Shown here: positions 21,921 through 33,906 of the stretch, piece by piece
Layout of the letters: the number at the start of each line of letters is the position of its first letter
Position numbering within the stretch: the first letter of the stretch is position 1
Assembly (NCBI GenBank): GCA_028095005.1
Contig: CM051459.1
Coordinates: forward strand, 315,458,513 to 315,522,512
DNA from: Rhynchospora pubera
Taxonomy: Eukaryota; Streptophyta; Magnoliopsida; Poales; Cyperaceae
Length of the DNA stretch: 64,000 bases
Direction of reading: 5' to 3'
Program-made: the position numbers and the translations under genes
The notes under the pieces: generated by a model
What the model was told of the DNA's origin: nothing
The model's database searches: none
Seen by the model: only the letters and a program-made list of their open reading frames with translations

Positions 21921-23159
21921 AAATAAATATGGTTTACTCTTAAATTAATATGCAAGTTTCATTTTCAGATTCTCTATTTATCTACTTCGCGCAGATCCTT
22001 ATTAGGTTCTATTAGCTTTCGGATTTTTGTGCGGCTTCTCGTCTATTCCTCTCTATGGTAAGTGCTTTAGATTTCATCTTAATTTATTTTTCTATTTCTT
22101 GATTTTTTTTTTCTTATGGCGCTAGAAAGGGATAAAACAAATAGCTTATACTAATTGCTTTTCAGGAAGCTCCATAAATATTCCTCTTCGATAATTTGTT
22201 GTTGTCCATTTTTGTAAATCATAAGGCCAGAATTTGGCATTCCTTTTTGCTCATTTTTCTATTTTTTTTCATAGTTCTTACTTTATTATTTCTTTGTTGC
22301 GTTGGTAGATCCTGGCTTGAAAAGAGCTACATCTTTCATATTTTCTCTTGGCCTCAGAATTAACCTCCATTTTTTCATGTGACTTTAGCTTAATTGGTCG
22401 CCTATTGACCTGATTTTTTTTCTCTGCCTTCATTGCAGGTTCTATATGCTTATATGTTGGGGTTGTGTTCAATTCTTCCTAGGTGGTATATTTTTCTCTG
22501 TGTTCTTTTCCTTGGGTTATGCTTCCTTCTCCCAATCTCAATTTTTCATTTTTTATGAATAGATTATGTCAATCTATATTGTTTAGTATGATTTCAGAAT
22601 TTGAATTTGTGAAATACTCTTCGTTAAGGATTGGTTTTATCAGTATCTCTGGTTATACTACAACTCTAAAAGAAAGGAAATGGTTTGTTGGAGCATGTAT
22701 TTTCTGTTTTATAACTAATGGGTTTTGGTGCACTTAGTGGTAGAAAAATCAGAAGTGAATTTCTGGTGATAAGATCAAACTCCACAAGCACCCAAATTGA
22801 GGTAAGACTCTGAAAGCACCAACTTTCTATAATATATGCTAGAATTAATTTTATAGATTTTTATTAAATATTCAGGTTTCTGGATGGCACACAAAAAATG
22901 AAAAACAAAAGAAACACAATCAGATTTCTTATTCCCTTCAATGTCTCAAAGAAAGCTCATTAAATGGTTTCAACATATTGCACTTATTGAATAATCACAT
23001 TTCAGCATTACAAACAACTTGGCAACATAATCGAGGGGTAAAATAGGAATCATCCAATGGGTAGAGGAACGACACTTACAATTGTAAGAAAAAGATAACA
23101 TTCGCCTATAATGAAGGAGCAACCATCGAATGAGTAGATGCAGTATTTATTAGGAAAGG

Positions 23160-24334
23160 TGTTAATTTTAATTTTTGTGCTAATTGCTCTTAATTAAGCG
23201 ATTAAAACAACACACAAACGGATCTAGCACTCAAGTTCAATCGACACAAAGAGAAGGGGGTGGAAAATTTACCTCTCTTGGTATAGCAACCAAGAGGCTC
23301 GTTCCAACGGCTTAGAAGTCGGTGGCAAGCCCTCCAATCACCTCCTATACGAACACCTCGAGTCCACTAAGGAATTAACCACGTTCTCTACTAAATATGC
23401 TAGTAAATAGGAGAACTTGTCTAATTCCTAAGCTTTCCCCCTTGTAGTTAATTCAATCAATTAATTTATGTGGAAAAGCTTGCTCAACACATGAGTTAGA
23501 TGGTGGATAGAAGAGAGAAAAGGGGGAGAAAAATTCTGAAATTTTTCTCTTCTTTAAGTGGGGTTCGGCCAAGGAAGAAGGAGAGAGAGAGGTAGTGTGG
23601 AGGCTAGGGTTTTCTCTCAAAGAACACCCGTTTATATAGACCACATACCCTAGCTCTCATCCAAAATTGAATGGACAATTTTGCCCCCATCTATAGCCGC
23701 ACCTACCAACCCCATTTGTGGGTTGGGCCTCAAGTCTAGTTGAGCCCAATACTCTTCCATTTAATTGCACCTTCTATTGGACATTAAATTAACTAATTAA
23801 TGTAAAGGCCCAATTTGCTCAAATAATTAAATGTGTTGATTATAATTAATTATTAACTATTTAATAATTAATATGGAATTAGTCAATGCATCAAAATTAT
23901 TTCTATATGATTTATTTGACTTAATTAATCATAACGGTCCATAACGGTATACGATTAATTAATCAACTTATCATATTTTGCAAAACCAATTGTTGCAAAT
24001 AAACAATTAATGCACGTGTTGTTAAACACCTTATTATGTGTGACCCTTTGAGAATTTATGCTACGTTGGACATGGAATTAAATCGCTATTTAATTCCAAT
24101 AATCATAAGCGGTATCTAACAACACGTTATGATTTCCAATTCACATAAATAGTGTACTTAATCATCACTTAACTTGCATACTAATCTTATATGATAATTA
24201 ATGTTCCTTGTTAATTATCAAGATTATGGTACGTTGTCAATAATAAATCTAGGAACAGATGATAAAATATCATCCATAACATAAACTAATATTTAAGTCA
24301 TTAAATTATTGACTTCTAGGACATAACTCCAATA
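23160..24334 (-). mobile_element. Copia-like solo LTR
   Basis: Read on the minus strand it begins near 24334 (attggagttatgtcctag), has a TATA box (tctatataaacggg, about 23640-23630) and ends ...aaaattaaca near 23160. The text around ttatgtcctagaagtcaat is typical of plant copia LTR starts. No internal domain or second LTR is present, so it is solo or truncated. I could not match a 5-bp target duplication. It lies in an intron-like part of the decayed zinc-knuckle gene. Confidence 0.5.
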
Positions 24335-24539
24335 ATATTTCCTATTGCCTCTTGCCTTGCTCTAATTATATGGTAATTTACTTTACTGGTACACTTGATT
24401 GACATGTGCTATGTATTGATTGATACTGGTATTGGCAATTATTACCGGCATTGGCGGCATATATCAATACAATACTAAGTGGGAGTGGAAGTGGGTGCAT
24501 ATTCATTCATTGTTGGACTCATGCTTCATTCATTTTCCA

Positions 24540-25721
24540 ATAATGCTGCAGGAGAAGATGAGAAGCAGGAGCCGAAGCTCTATAAGGAGTAGGAGCATCA
24601 GCTGAAGAATGAGCATGAGCAGGACTTTGAGATCGAGCACAGGCTGGACATGAAGCATGAGTCCAACCAGGAGCAAGACCAGAAGTATGACACTCAGCCT
24701 GCTTCCTAGGCGATACTATCAGGAGAACAAGTCCCCACTGCCCCACTTACTGCTATGACCGCTACACCAAGACACGTGCACCCGGCGGTACTTGCCTCTC
24801 ACTTCGTTTTCTCTGTTATTTTAAAATTTTGTCTTCGTTAGGGTCTATTGGAGATTCAATGAACCCATTTGAGTTTGCACAACCAATACATGTTGTTTAG
24901 TAGCAGTCAACTTTTTTACTAGTATACTGGCTGGTTTGTTCTGAAAATCCTTCATAGCAACATGGATTTTTGTTTTTTGGCAAGAACATTTAATTTCGAT
25001 CTGCTTGATCATATGCTGGCCAGGTTGACTGCTCTTTCCTCCTTTTGTTTTAATTCCCTCTCTTTTCAGCTTTTGTGCCTATTTTGCACCTCTGATGGAA
25101 CGTTAAGTATCAGATAGCAGATCTATAATAGCGACTGAGCAATTCAATAGCAAATTACTGATAAAGGTGTTATTGCAATGCATTTTTTTGTTTATTTCGT
25201 GTAATATATTTTATTATTTTCACTTACAAAAAAAAAGATACATCTGGAAACATGAAATTCTTTTCCAGTTGTTCTCAAAGTATACTAATATCATATATAT
25301 GCAAGTAGTCAAGTACAGAAACTGAATGTTGGTTATACATTTCAATGTAGCAGTCCCATTATTGGTTGGTACATACCGGCATATACTCACAGAATCGTCA
25401 GCATTCTTTCTGGTTGCAGTTGCCATCTTAATATGACTCTCAATCATGTAATTTTGATATGGATAATAAAAATAAACTTTTTAGTACATTTGGTTGACAA
25501 TTGCGCCCTTCTATGATGTGAAATTTAATGACCATTTCTTTTTTTTGTTTTTCTTTTTCCTATTAAACTCATTCAAGGATTTGATCAACATAAAGAGCAA
25601 GCAGCCTGGACACTTTGCAAGAGAATATCACAATGAAGCTGTTTGCAACGAGTGTTTTTTAACAGGGTATCGCTCTTTTGCTTATTTCCTTTTCTTCTTT
25701 TCTATATTGGAATAGCTAATA

Positions 25722-25755
<34 letters not shown>

Positions 25756-25960
25756 GCACAGAGCACACGCACAAAATTATACATACAAACTAGCTTGAAA
25801 CTAATTTGCACTGGAGCAGATCTTGCTTCTGCAGAAATACTAGCTGAAATTGTCCTACTTGGTTTTTGTGCAAGACTTAAGATGCTGCTTGAAATTGTTA
25901 TAAACTATGTGCTGGAACTGCAATGAGTATGGCCACATAGCATGCCTTTCCATGTACGTG
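24540..25960 (+). pseudogene. Decayed CCHC zinc-knuckle (RS-containing, GIS2/HEXBP-like) host gene
   Basis: Three exon relics are visible. At 24558-24605 an Arg-Ser stretch (MRSRSRSSIRSRSIS, then a stop) matches the RS-rich N-terminus of plant CCHC proteins. At about 25579-25666 the frame reads KSKQPGHFAREYHNEAV then CNECFLTG and ends at a GT donor, the exon boundary expected inside the second knuckle; two zinc-binding Cys of the first knuckle are lost (one is Cys to Tyr). At about 25867-25953 the frame reads CWNCNEYGHIAC followed by a GTACGT donor, a third knuckle with altered spacing. Intact members bind single-stranded nucleic acids. T-rich sequence with splice-like sites at 21960-22800 may be the old 5' UTR. 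Confidence 0.55.
25722..25762. repeat. CT/CA compound microsatellite
   Basis: About 12 CT units followed by CA units (ctctct...cacacacacgcacag) in the intron between the second and third zinc-knuckle relics. Confidence 0.9.
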
Positions 25961-26229
25961 TGAGTTCTTTTTTCCTCTTGCTTTGTGTATTTAATCTTCT
26001 TTTCTGCCATTGTTCCTCAGCACATGACCAAAATCTCTTGATACTGCTCAACGCAATATTAATATCAATTAGTTTTCTTCTTTATCGATTACTTTTCTTC
26101 TTTATGTTTATAGATTTTTGTATTTATGTTCTGATTTTGTTTCCGATATTTCTTCTCAGCTTTAAAAATGGAGGCAGTAAATTCCTGAAATCAACAATTA
26201 AGCAAGCTATATTGGAGTAATGGAGAGTG

Positions 26230-27425
26230 ACGCAGTGCAAGGTAATTTGTGTGTTTAGAATTATTGTTGTCAGCTGTTTGTTGTTTGTTATTTTTTAGGA
26301 CACAGAAAAATAAATTATGATGAACTACAAGGGCATTACAGTACAGTACATAGGCATGATGAAAAGGGTCAAAACAGTTTACCAAAATTGATATATGGCA
26401 ATCAAAAGATTCTGAACGACATTGCTGGACATGAGGGATCAAAAGGTTTAAATCTAATCTTATTCGATTTATCAATATCAGTTGCATTAAATGATTTCAT
26501 TTTCTAACTTTAATTTGTAATTTCATCCATTTTACTTTATCTTATTTAGGAATATATATTTAGGTTTGTTTGTCATGCAATATTGAGTGCACGGACAGCT
26601 AAAGAGAAGATATTCGCTATTTTTTGTATGTTCTAAAATTCATAGACATAAGTTGATAAGTTTTGAGTTGTTAGCATTTCATTTCAATTAGAATAATAAA
26701 TTGTGTTAGGTGCATGTTTCATTTGATGTATTATTATATCAAAAACTTGAGAAAGTATGTAAAACTTTTTTTGTGTTATTGGTTGAGTAGTCATGGCTGA
26801 ATTAATCTTTTAATCTAAATCAAATATTCATAAATTACCACTGTAATACTAAATCGTGAATGTTTCATTTGATGTATAATTATATCAAAAATCTGAGAAA
26901 GTATGTAATTTTTTTTTGTCTTATTGGTTGAGTAGTCACCGTTGAATTAATCTTTTAATCTAAATCAAATATTCACAAATTATCACTATAATACTAAGTC
27001 AAAATTAAAAAAAAAAACATAAATAGATCGCGCAGATGCCCACTAGTTATATCAAAGTTTTCGGAGAAATTAGTTCGGAAATTTAGTTTGTTTGTGGGCG
27101 CATCAGTTCTGGCCTATAATAGTTGTATTGGGCCGAGCCCGTGTGACAAAATTGAGATCAGCTGCCGCGCGACACAGCGTGTCGCGCGGTATGCTGGCCG
27201 TTTGATTAAAATCCAATGTACAAGGGAGCCCCGTGCATGTAACCTAGATTGGTAGGCCCGTAAAAAGTGAACCGTCCGATCAAGATCAGACGGCTCGTAG
27301 TGCGCGACACGCGGTGTAGCGCAACAGCGAATCCGGATTGCGTGTGACATACTCGTTTCTTAAAAAGGTAGACATAGTATATTATATTCAAATATTTTAC
27401 GTCACATAAACTTTTGCCTAGTATA
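26230..27425. other. AT-rich intergenic DNA with a tandem duplication and a GC palindrome
   Basis: No gene is recognised. 26714-26860 is repeated directly as 26861-27000 (147-bp period, a few differences and small indels, starting tgtttcatttgatgta). 27165-27189 is a perfect inverted repeat, CCGCGCGACAC/GTGTCGCGCGG with loop agc. The CACTA terminus begins at 27426. Confidence 0.7.
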
Positions 27426-27442
27426 CACTACGGAAAAAGGAC

Positions 27443-27915
27443 CTTCTGTAACGACACTTTTCTAACGGTTTTTGAAATAACCGTTACAGAATAGTGAGGC
27501 ATTAGGCGAGAAAATTGGCCCCACAAATCTGTAACGGTTATTATGAAACAACCGTAATAACATTTCCGTCATAGTCAAGAAAAAAAATGCATCAACCGTC
27601 TGTAACGGTTGTTGGATAATAACCGTTACAGATTTCTTATATTCTGTAACGATTATTATCCAACAACCGTTACAGAAAAGAAAAAAGAAATAAATAAATA
27701 TTAACAATCTTCTGTAACGGTTATTAGTAAATAACCGTTACAGAAGGTTAACGCTTTTTTTATTTTTTAATGATTCTGTAACGGTTATTTCCTAATAACC
27801 GTTACAGAAGGTTAACGAATTTTATTTATTTTTTTATAATTCTGTAACGACATTTTTTTTTATTTTTTTGTGATTCTGTAACTGTTATTTTATAATAACC
27901 GTTACAGAAAAGTTC
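27443..27915. repeat. CACTA-1 5' subterminal palindromes
   Basis: Seven or eight units of the form TCTGTAACGGTTATT-(4-6 nt)-AATAACCGTTACAGA, spaced by AT-rich linkers. In Spm/En, subterminal repeats bind the accessory protein TNPA; here the unit is an inverted pair. The core AACGGTTA fits the AACGG centre of plant MYB (MSA-type) sites. Confidence 0.85.
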
Positions 27916-28627
27916 TGTATTTAGGTCTTCTTCCCCATTATCCCAACAAACTCACAGCTAGCGCCGCACTTAACTCTTCTCTAATCTTTTCATTTATTGC
28001 GATTGTGGTGTCCACTTCACTCTAAAAAAATACCAAAAAATTTCTAAAAATTCTGAAAAAATAATAATTAGAAAGATAATAAAAAGGAGAGCAGATTTAA
28101 GGTAAAAAGATTAAATTTGAACCGTATTTTTTATTTTTATATTTTTTCCTTATTTATTTCGGTTTTTTCATTAATTTATGGTTATTTTATGTTTTTTTAT
28201 ACATTTTAAGATCTCATTGAATAAGAGAAGATTTTACATCGGCCGGATAAGCCGTACGATTCAACGGATCGGAAGTCACACGATTGAAAGTATATTTTCA
28301 TGAACTCCTCTTTTTTTAAATTATTTGCATTTCGTTAATAATTTGCATATATATATAGAGATTGGCTAAAGTATACTCCAGCATACGGATCAAACCCGTA
28401 TGCTAGAGTCGTTTCTGAAAATCTAAAATTCAAACAGTCGATCCAAACCGTTCAAGTTGTTCTCCATGTAAAAATATCCTTCAAGACCAAATTTTACATT
28501 TTTTCGAATTTTTTTGCTATATATTATGCTATTTTCGTATTGTCATATAGGAACCAAACACCGGAACTCAACTGAATTTAGGTCATTGCCCGTATTGCTC
28601 TTTGGATACGATCCTGGTCGAGAGTAC

Positions 28628-28860
28628 TGCTCTTTGGATACGATCTGTCTCATTTAGGACAGCGAGTTGTACGTTAGATGCAATGTGTTGTCTGAGAAAA
28701 ATTCGGCGGCATTTCCCTTGTGTTCCCACGGATACGTACGCACGAGCAATCGTGTGTTGGCGTATTCAGGGAACATAAGGGGAAATGCTGCCGAATTTTT
28801 CTCAGATAGCACATTGCATCTGACGTACGCTCGCTAATGAGACAGAGTATCCAAACAGCG
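28628..28860. repeat. Long inverted repeat (foldback), about 95-bp arms
   Basis: 28628-28727 and 28769-28860 are near-complementary. The shared text includes ttggatac, ctgtctcatt, agatgcaatgtg, ctgagaaaaattcgg and catttccc. The loop is about 41 bp. It lies just upstream of the transposase start codon (28944), probably in the 5' untranslated region. Confidence 0.8.
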
Positions 28861-28943
28861 GGCTAGGATGGTGACCGGTCCGAAAACCTAATATGACAAA
28901 TTGGTCCGAAACCCTAATAATTTGCATAAATTTTATTGTTTAA

Positions 28944-31900
28944 ATGGATCGGACGTGTATGTACTTAAGTAATCAATGCTCATCTACATTTTTGAGAGGA
29001 CTTGAAGAATTTATGGTTTGTGCTAAAGAGAATTTGAAAATGAAAGAAAATGATAAAATGTATTGTCCTTGTCGTGTTTGTCAGAATTTGTTGAAGTGGT
29101 CTAATTTTGAAGAAGTGAAAACTCGTTTGATTATAAATGGATTTCAACCGGATTATGGTCGGTGGACACTGCATGGAGAAAATGGGGGGGATTGTTGTAA
29201 TATCACAAATGTATTGGATTGCGTGTATGAGGAAGAAAATGTATCATTGGATGATGAAATTGATGATGAGAATGTAGATGATGATAGAAATGTAGATAAC
29301 TCAGAATTTAATTCTGATTTAGATGAAATTGTGAACAATGTGGATGATAATTTTGTTTATAATGTTGAAATTTTTGGTATGTTACGTGAAGAAGATAAAA
29401 TAGATTTATATCCCGGTTGTGAATTGTCAAAACTTAATTCTGTTTTCAAACTGTTCAATCTTAAAGCCAAAAATGGATGGAGTGATGCAAGTTTCACATC
29501 TTTGCTCGAACTATTACATAAAGAATTTCTTCCAAAAGATAACCAGTTGCCAGATTCAATTTATAAGGCTAAAAAGATGTTATGTCCTTTAAAAATTGGA
29601 GTTGAGAGAATTCATGCATGTCCAAATGACTGCATATTATTCCGGAATGAGTACGGAGACTTGCATAAATGTCCAAAGTGTAATGCGTCACGGTATAAAC
29701 CGAGGGACGATCAAATTGAAGATGAAGGTAGTAAGGGACCAGCTGCAAAAGTGGTGTTTTATCTACCAATAATACCAAGATTCAAGCGGCTTTTCTCTAA
29801 CGCGAAGGATGCCAAATTGTTAAGATGGCACACAGACTGCAGGAAAAAAGGCGATGGCATGCTTAGACACCCAGCAGACTCTCCAGATTCGATAAATATA
29901 GATAGGGAATTTTGAAGATTTCGGCAGTGAACATAGAAATTTGAGATTGGGTTTATGTACAGATGGGATGAATCCTTACGGCAACATGAGTAGCCGGCAG
30001 ACTACGTGGCCGATCTTGTTACGTATTTACAATCTTCCTCCCTGGCTATGCATGAAAAGGAGATACATGATGATCCCCTTGTTGATTTCTTGTCCCAAGC
30101 AACCAGGTAATGATATAGATGTGTACTTGGCTCCATTAATAGATGACCTTGGTGAATTGTGGCAGAATGGAGTGAAAATATATGATGCACACTCTAGAAG
30201 TGAGTTTAACCTCCGTGCCATGATATTTTGCACAATCAATGATTTTCCTGCATACGGAAACCTGTCAGGGTATAGGAATAAAGGAGCGAAAGCGTGTCCT
30301 ATTTGCATGGAGAACACCCATTCTGTGTACCTGAAAAACTCCAGAAAAAATGTTTACTTGGGACACCGGAGGTTTATTAAGAACCGCAATCACCCTTACC
30401 GTCGAGACAAGGAAAGGTTTGACGGTACTGTAGAAAAAGACAAGGCCCCAATATCGTTATCCGATTCAGGGGTGTATCGACAGGTGAAGGACATTAATGT
30501 AAAATTTGGTAAGAAATTTGCAAATGAGATACCCAAGGGGATATGGAAGAAGAAGTCTATATTCTAGAATCTTGAATATTGGCAGAGTTTGGAGATTAGG
30601 CATTGCTTAGATGCGATGCACATAATAAAGAACATATGTGAAGCTTTGATCGGTTGCATGTTGGAAATTCAAGGGAAAACTAAAGATGGCGTAAATGCGA
30701 GGAAGGACATGGTTGAAATGGGAATCCGGCAAGAACTAGCTTATTAGAATCCAATACAAGCTAAGGGAAAAAGTCGAACTTGGCTGCCTGCAGCACAATT
30801 TAATTTATCAAAGCAAGAGAAAAAAAGCTTATTAGAATGCCTGAAATCTATTAAGGTTCCTACTGGTTATTCCTCGAATATATCAAGAAAGGTTTCTATT
30901 AAGGACAACAAATTACTTGGTATGAAGTAACATGATTATCACGTCCTACTGACCCAGTTACTTCCGGTCGCAATTCGAGGAATTCTAAGGGAAGAAGTGA
31001 GGAAAACCATCACTAAGTTGTGTTTTTTCTTTAATTCCATTTGCTCTAAAGTGATTGATCCGAATAGTTTGGACAATTTACAAGAAGGTATTGTACTAAC
31101 CCTATGTGAGCTAGAAATGTACTTTTCGCCATCGTTTTTTTGACTCCATGGTGCATTTGACCATTCATTTAGTTAGAGAGATAAAAATGTGTGGTCCTGT
31201 ATTTCTACGATACATGTATCCTTTCGAAAGAGCATGAAATCGATGAACATCTAATCGAGTTCTCCAACATCTTGCTATTGTGGCGCCTTACATCAATGAA
31301 CATCTAATCGAGTTACGTGAACAATACCCTTCTTACACCGAAAACTTGATTACCATAGAGCATGAAATAAAATTTGTCCAAGAAGATAAAGTACAGTCCC
31401 AGTTGAAAGAAGGAACAGAGGTCGATGAAACCGTGAAATGGTTATCAAGACGTCCTGATTTCGTGGTCGAGACATACCAAGGGTATGACTTGAATGGATT
31501 TACCTGGTACACAAGGAAACAGGATGGTAAAAGTTCCGTGCAAAATAGTGGAGTCACTGTTGTAGCTTTATCTAGTGATAATGTTAGGCCGGCTACTTAT
31601 TATGGGTGGATCGAGGAGATTTGGGAACTAGATTACCTGAAATTTAAGATACCCTTATTCAAGTGTGCATGGATCGACAACGGTCACGGTGGAGTTAAAA
31701 AAGATAAGATGGGGTTTATAACTGTTGACTTCAATAAAAGGGGGCTTATCGAGACGATCCCTTTATACTTGCAAATAAGCAAGCAATGCAAGTTTTTTAC
31801 ATTCAAGATCCGGCGGATAAGAAAAGACATGTTGTGCTTCAAGGTAAATGTTCATCTTATTTAAGTACAAATGTTCACCTTATTGAGTACAATGTTCACC

Positions 31901-32137
31901 TTATTGAGTACAAATGTTCATCTTATTTATTACTTGCCACTTTCAGGAAAAAGACGTATTGTCGGCGTTAGTGATGTCGTAGATGAAGAAGCATACGACC
32001 ACTTCGAGGAAATACCCTCTTTTTCTATCGGTATCGACGATACATCACAGCCAGTATCGATCAGTTGTAGGCGTACAGATAACACCGAAGGCGTGTGGGT
32101 CGACACACGAAGGAAAAAAAAGAAAGTAGCTACATAA
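28944..32137 (+). pseudogene. CACTA TNP2-type transposase, decayed
   Basis: Starts MDRTCMYLSNQCSSTF with the transposase-associated domain (CPCRVCQN, INGFQPDYGRW). The TNP2 core follows (CPNDCILFRNE, CPKCNASRYK, MLRHPADSPDS, LCTDGMNPYGNMSS, YNLPPWLCMKR, QPGNDIDVYLAPLIDDL, NDFPAYGNLSGY, CLDAMHIIKNICEALIG), then DUF4218-like sequence (QLLPVAIRGILREEV) and a DUF4216-like domain (YYGWIEEIWELDY, then PLFKCAWIDN). The last exon begins near 31948 after a ttcag acceptor and ends RRKKKKVAT*. Damage: a one-base T insertion at about 29912, TAG at 30565-30567, further stops near 30745, 30928 and 31140, and a shift near 31750. Transposase would cut CACTA termini; this copy cannot be translated through. 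Confidence 0.85.
31848..31938. repeat. About 22-bp tandem repeat, 4 copies, in the last transposase intron
   Basis: Variants of aatgttca(c/t)cttatt(g/t)agtac are repeated four times between the donor gtaaatg and the acceptor ttcag. Confidence 0.8.
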
Positions 32138-32484
32138 TAACATGTGAGTTACAAAAACTAATATAAATTATTCTTAACATATATGTGCTAAATTGTTATA
32201 TATATTAATAGTTTTATTTTTATTTTTATTTTTTTTTGCAGGTCATTAATTGGTGAAATTTAACATATATGTGCTAATTTATGAGCTAATTTATTTTTAA
32301 TTTTTGTTTAACATTCTAAATTGTTGAACTTATTATTTAACATTTCAAAATTATTATTTGTTCTACCTAAAATTGTTCTAAATTGTTCTAAATTAAACTT
32401 AAAATTGTTCTAAATTAAAGTTTAAAATTGTTGAACAGAAGGCTTACGAAAACAAACAAAAAGCAAAAAAAAAAAATTAAACTA

Positions 32485-32645
32485 ATCTGTAACGGTTATT
32501 AGTTAATAACCGTTACAGAAGAGTTAAAACTGTAATGGTTATGAGCTAATAACCGTTACAGAATGTCAGATATATTAAAAACGTTTGATCTTCTGTAACG
32601 GTTATTAGCTAATAACCGTTACAGAAGATCAAACGTTTTTTTAAT
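32485..32645. repeat. Internal CACTA palindrome cluster including a 64-bp perfect palindrome
   Basis: Three units of the subterminal type lie inside the element, between the transposase gene and the second transcription unit. The third extends to a perfect palindrome at 32577-32640, centred between 32608 and 32609, with outer arms AAAAACGTTTGATC and GATCAAACGTTTTT. Matching continues outward with a 2-base indel. Confidence 0.85.
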
Positions 32646-32689
32646 ATACACCATCTAGCCGCTGTTTCGTCACTTCTTTCCAAACTCGA

Positions 32690-33600
32690 AAACACTCTCA
32701 AGCTTAAAACCCTGAGCTCTCCAAACCCAAGATCTCTCCCTCGCTGTCTCTCAAGCACTCGCGGCCTCTCTCAAGCACTCGCTGTCTCTGAAGCACTCGC
32801 GGCCTCTTCCTTTCTGAAGCACTCTCGCCTCTTCCTCTCCCTCTCAGGTAATCCCTCTTCCCTCTCCCTCTCTGTCCCCTCTTCCTTTCTCCCTCACTGA
32901 CTCCCCTCTTCCTCTCTCCCTCACTGACTCACTGACTCGCCTCTCCCTCTCTGTCCCCTCTCCCTCTCTGTTCCCTTACAGATCTCTGCTCTCTCAACTC
33001 CGACAGCCACCTTTCCCTCTCTGCCCCCGACAGCACTCTCTCGAAGGTAAACCCCCTTTCTTTGAAATTTTAATTTAGGGGCTGTTTTGCTTAATTAGGG
33101 ACTGTTTTGCTTCATTTGGGGCTGTTTTGTTTAATTTGGGGTTGTTTTGCTTAATTTTGGGCTGTTTTGCTTAATTAGGGACTTAAATGCTTAATTTGGG
33201 GCTGTTTTAGGGACTGTTTTGCATAATTTTAATTGTTTTAGGGACTATTTTGCAAATAATAGGGACAAAATTGTGAATATGCAAAATGTTAGGGAAATGC
33301 TTAATTTTAGGGACTGTTTTGCATAATTTTAGGGTTTAATAGGGACTGTTTTGCTTAATTTGGGGCTGTTTTAGGGACTGTTTTGCATAATTTAAATTGT
33401 TTTAGGGACTATTTTGCAAATAATAGGGACAAAATTGTGAATATGCAAAATGCTTAATAGGGACATAAATGTTTATTAGAATTTATTATTAGAAATGTTT
33501 AATAGAATTGATTAATGGAATTGATTAATGGAATTGATTATTAGAATTGATTAATTATGATTAAATTAATTATTAGAATTGAATCAAATTATTAGAATAA
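32690..33600 (+). promoter_or_regulatory. CT-rich leader and (g)ggctgttttgcttaat repeats before CACTA-1 second gene
   Basis: 32720-33010 is strongly pyrimidine-rich (ctctccctc, tcaagcactcgc repeats). It resembles a 5' leader, with possible donors at ctcagg|taatcc and cgaag|gtaaac. 33065-33460 has about 12 variants of gggactgttttgcttaattt. The next start codon is at 33601. No canonical TATA box was identified. Confidence 0.45.
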
Positions 33601-33906
33601 ATGGACAAAACCGAAGGTAGCAATCCTAAGGTGAATAAGGGAAAAACTGTGACAAAGGACAAGAAAAATACAGATGTGACCAAGAAGGAGACGGAGACAA
33701 AGCCGGATACCAAGCCGGAGTTCGATGTCACCTGTCAGAGATATGTGCCTCAGTGGATGCGAGATAACCCTCTACCTAGGCGGTCTGTATCTGCTGTGAG
33801 GCGCTATCCAGTTGGTTGCGGACGAACAACTGCAGATGGGGAGGAGGGACTAGAGGAGGTGCCAGAGGAGGTGCCAGAGGAGATAGTGGAGGAAGAGAAG
33901 GAGTGA
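33601..33906 (+). CDS. Small charged protein of CACTA-1, function unknown
   Basis: A 101-residue open frame starting MDKTEGSNPKVNKGKT. It has a Lys-rich first half, a middle with CQRYVPQWMRDNPLPRR, and an acidic tail of EVPEE repeats. The start resembles that of the ORF at 48050 in the second CACTA element (MEKGEGSNSKGKK). The tail and 3' flank (33855-33984) recur inverted at 48352-48226 with about 98% identity. I do not recognise a family. It may be a first exon or an accessory gene. Confidence 0.4.
   Translation: MDKTEGSNPKVNKGKTVTKDKKNTDVTKKETETKPDTKPEFDVTCQRYVPQWMRDNPLPRRSVSAVRRYPVGCGRTTADGEEGLEEVPEEVPEEIVEEEKE

Noticed and set aside
23453..23644. 63-residue minus-strand ORF
   Set aside because: It lies in the R/U5 part of a copia-like solo LTR; no known protein.
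25942..26220. 92-residue hydrophobic plus-strand ORF
   Set aside because: It starts at the donor of the third zinc-knuckle relic and runs through T-rich intron sequence.
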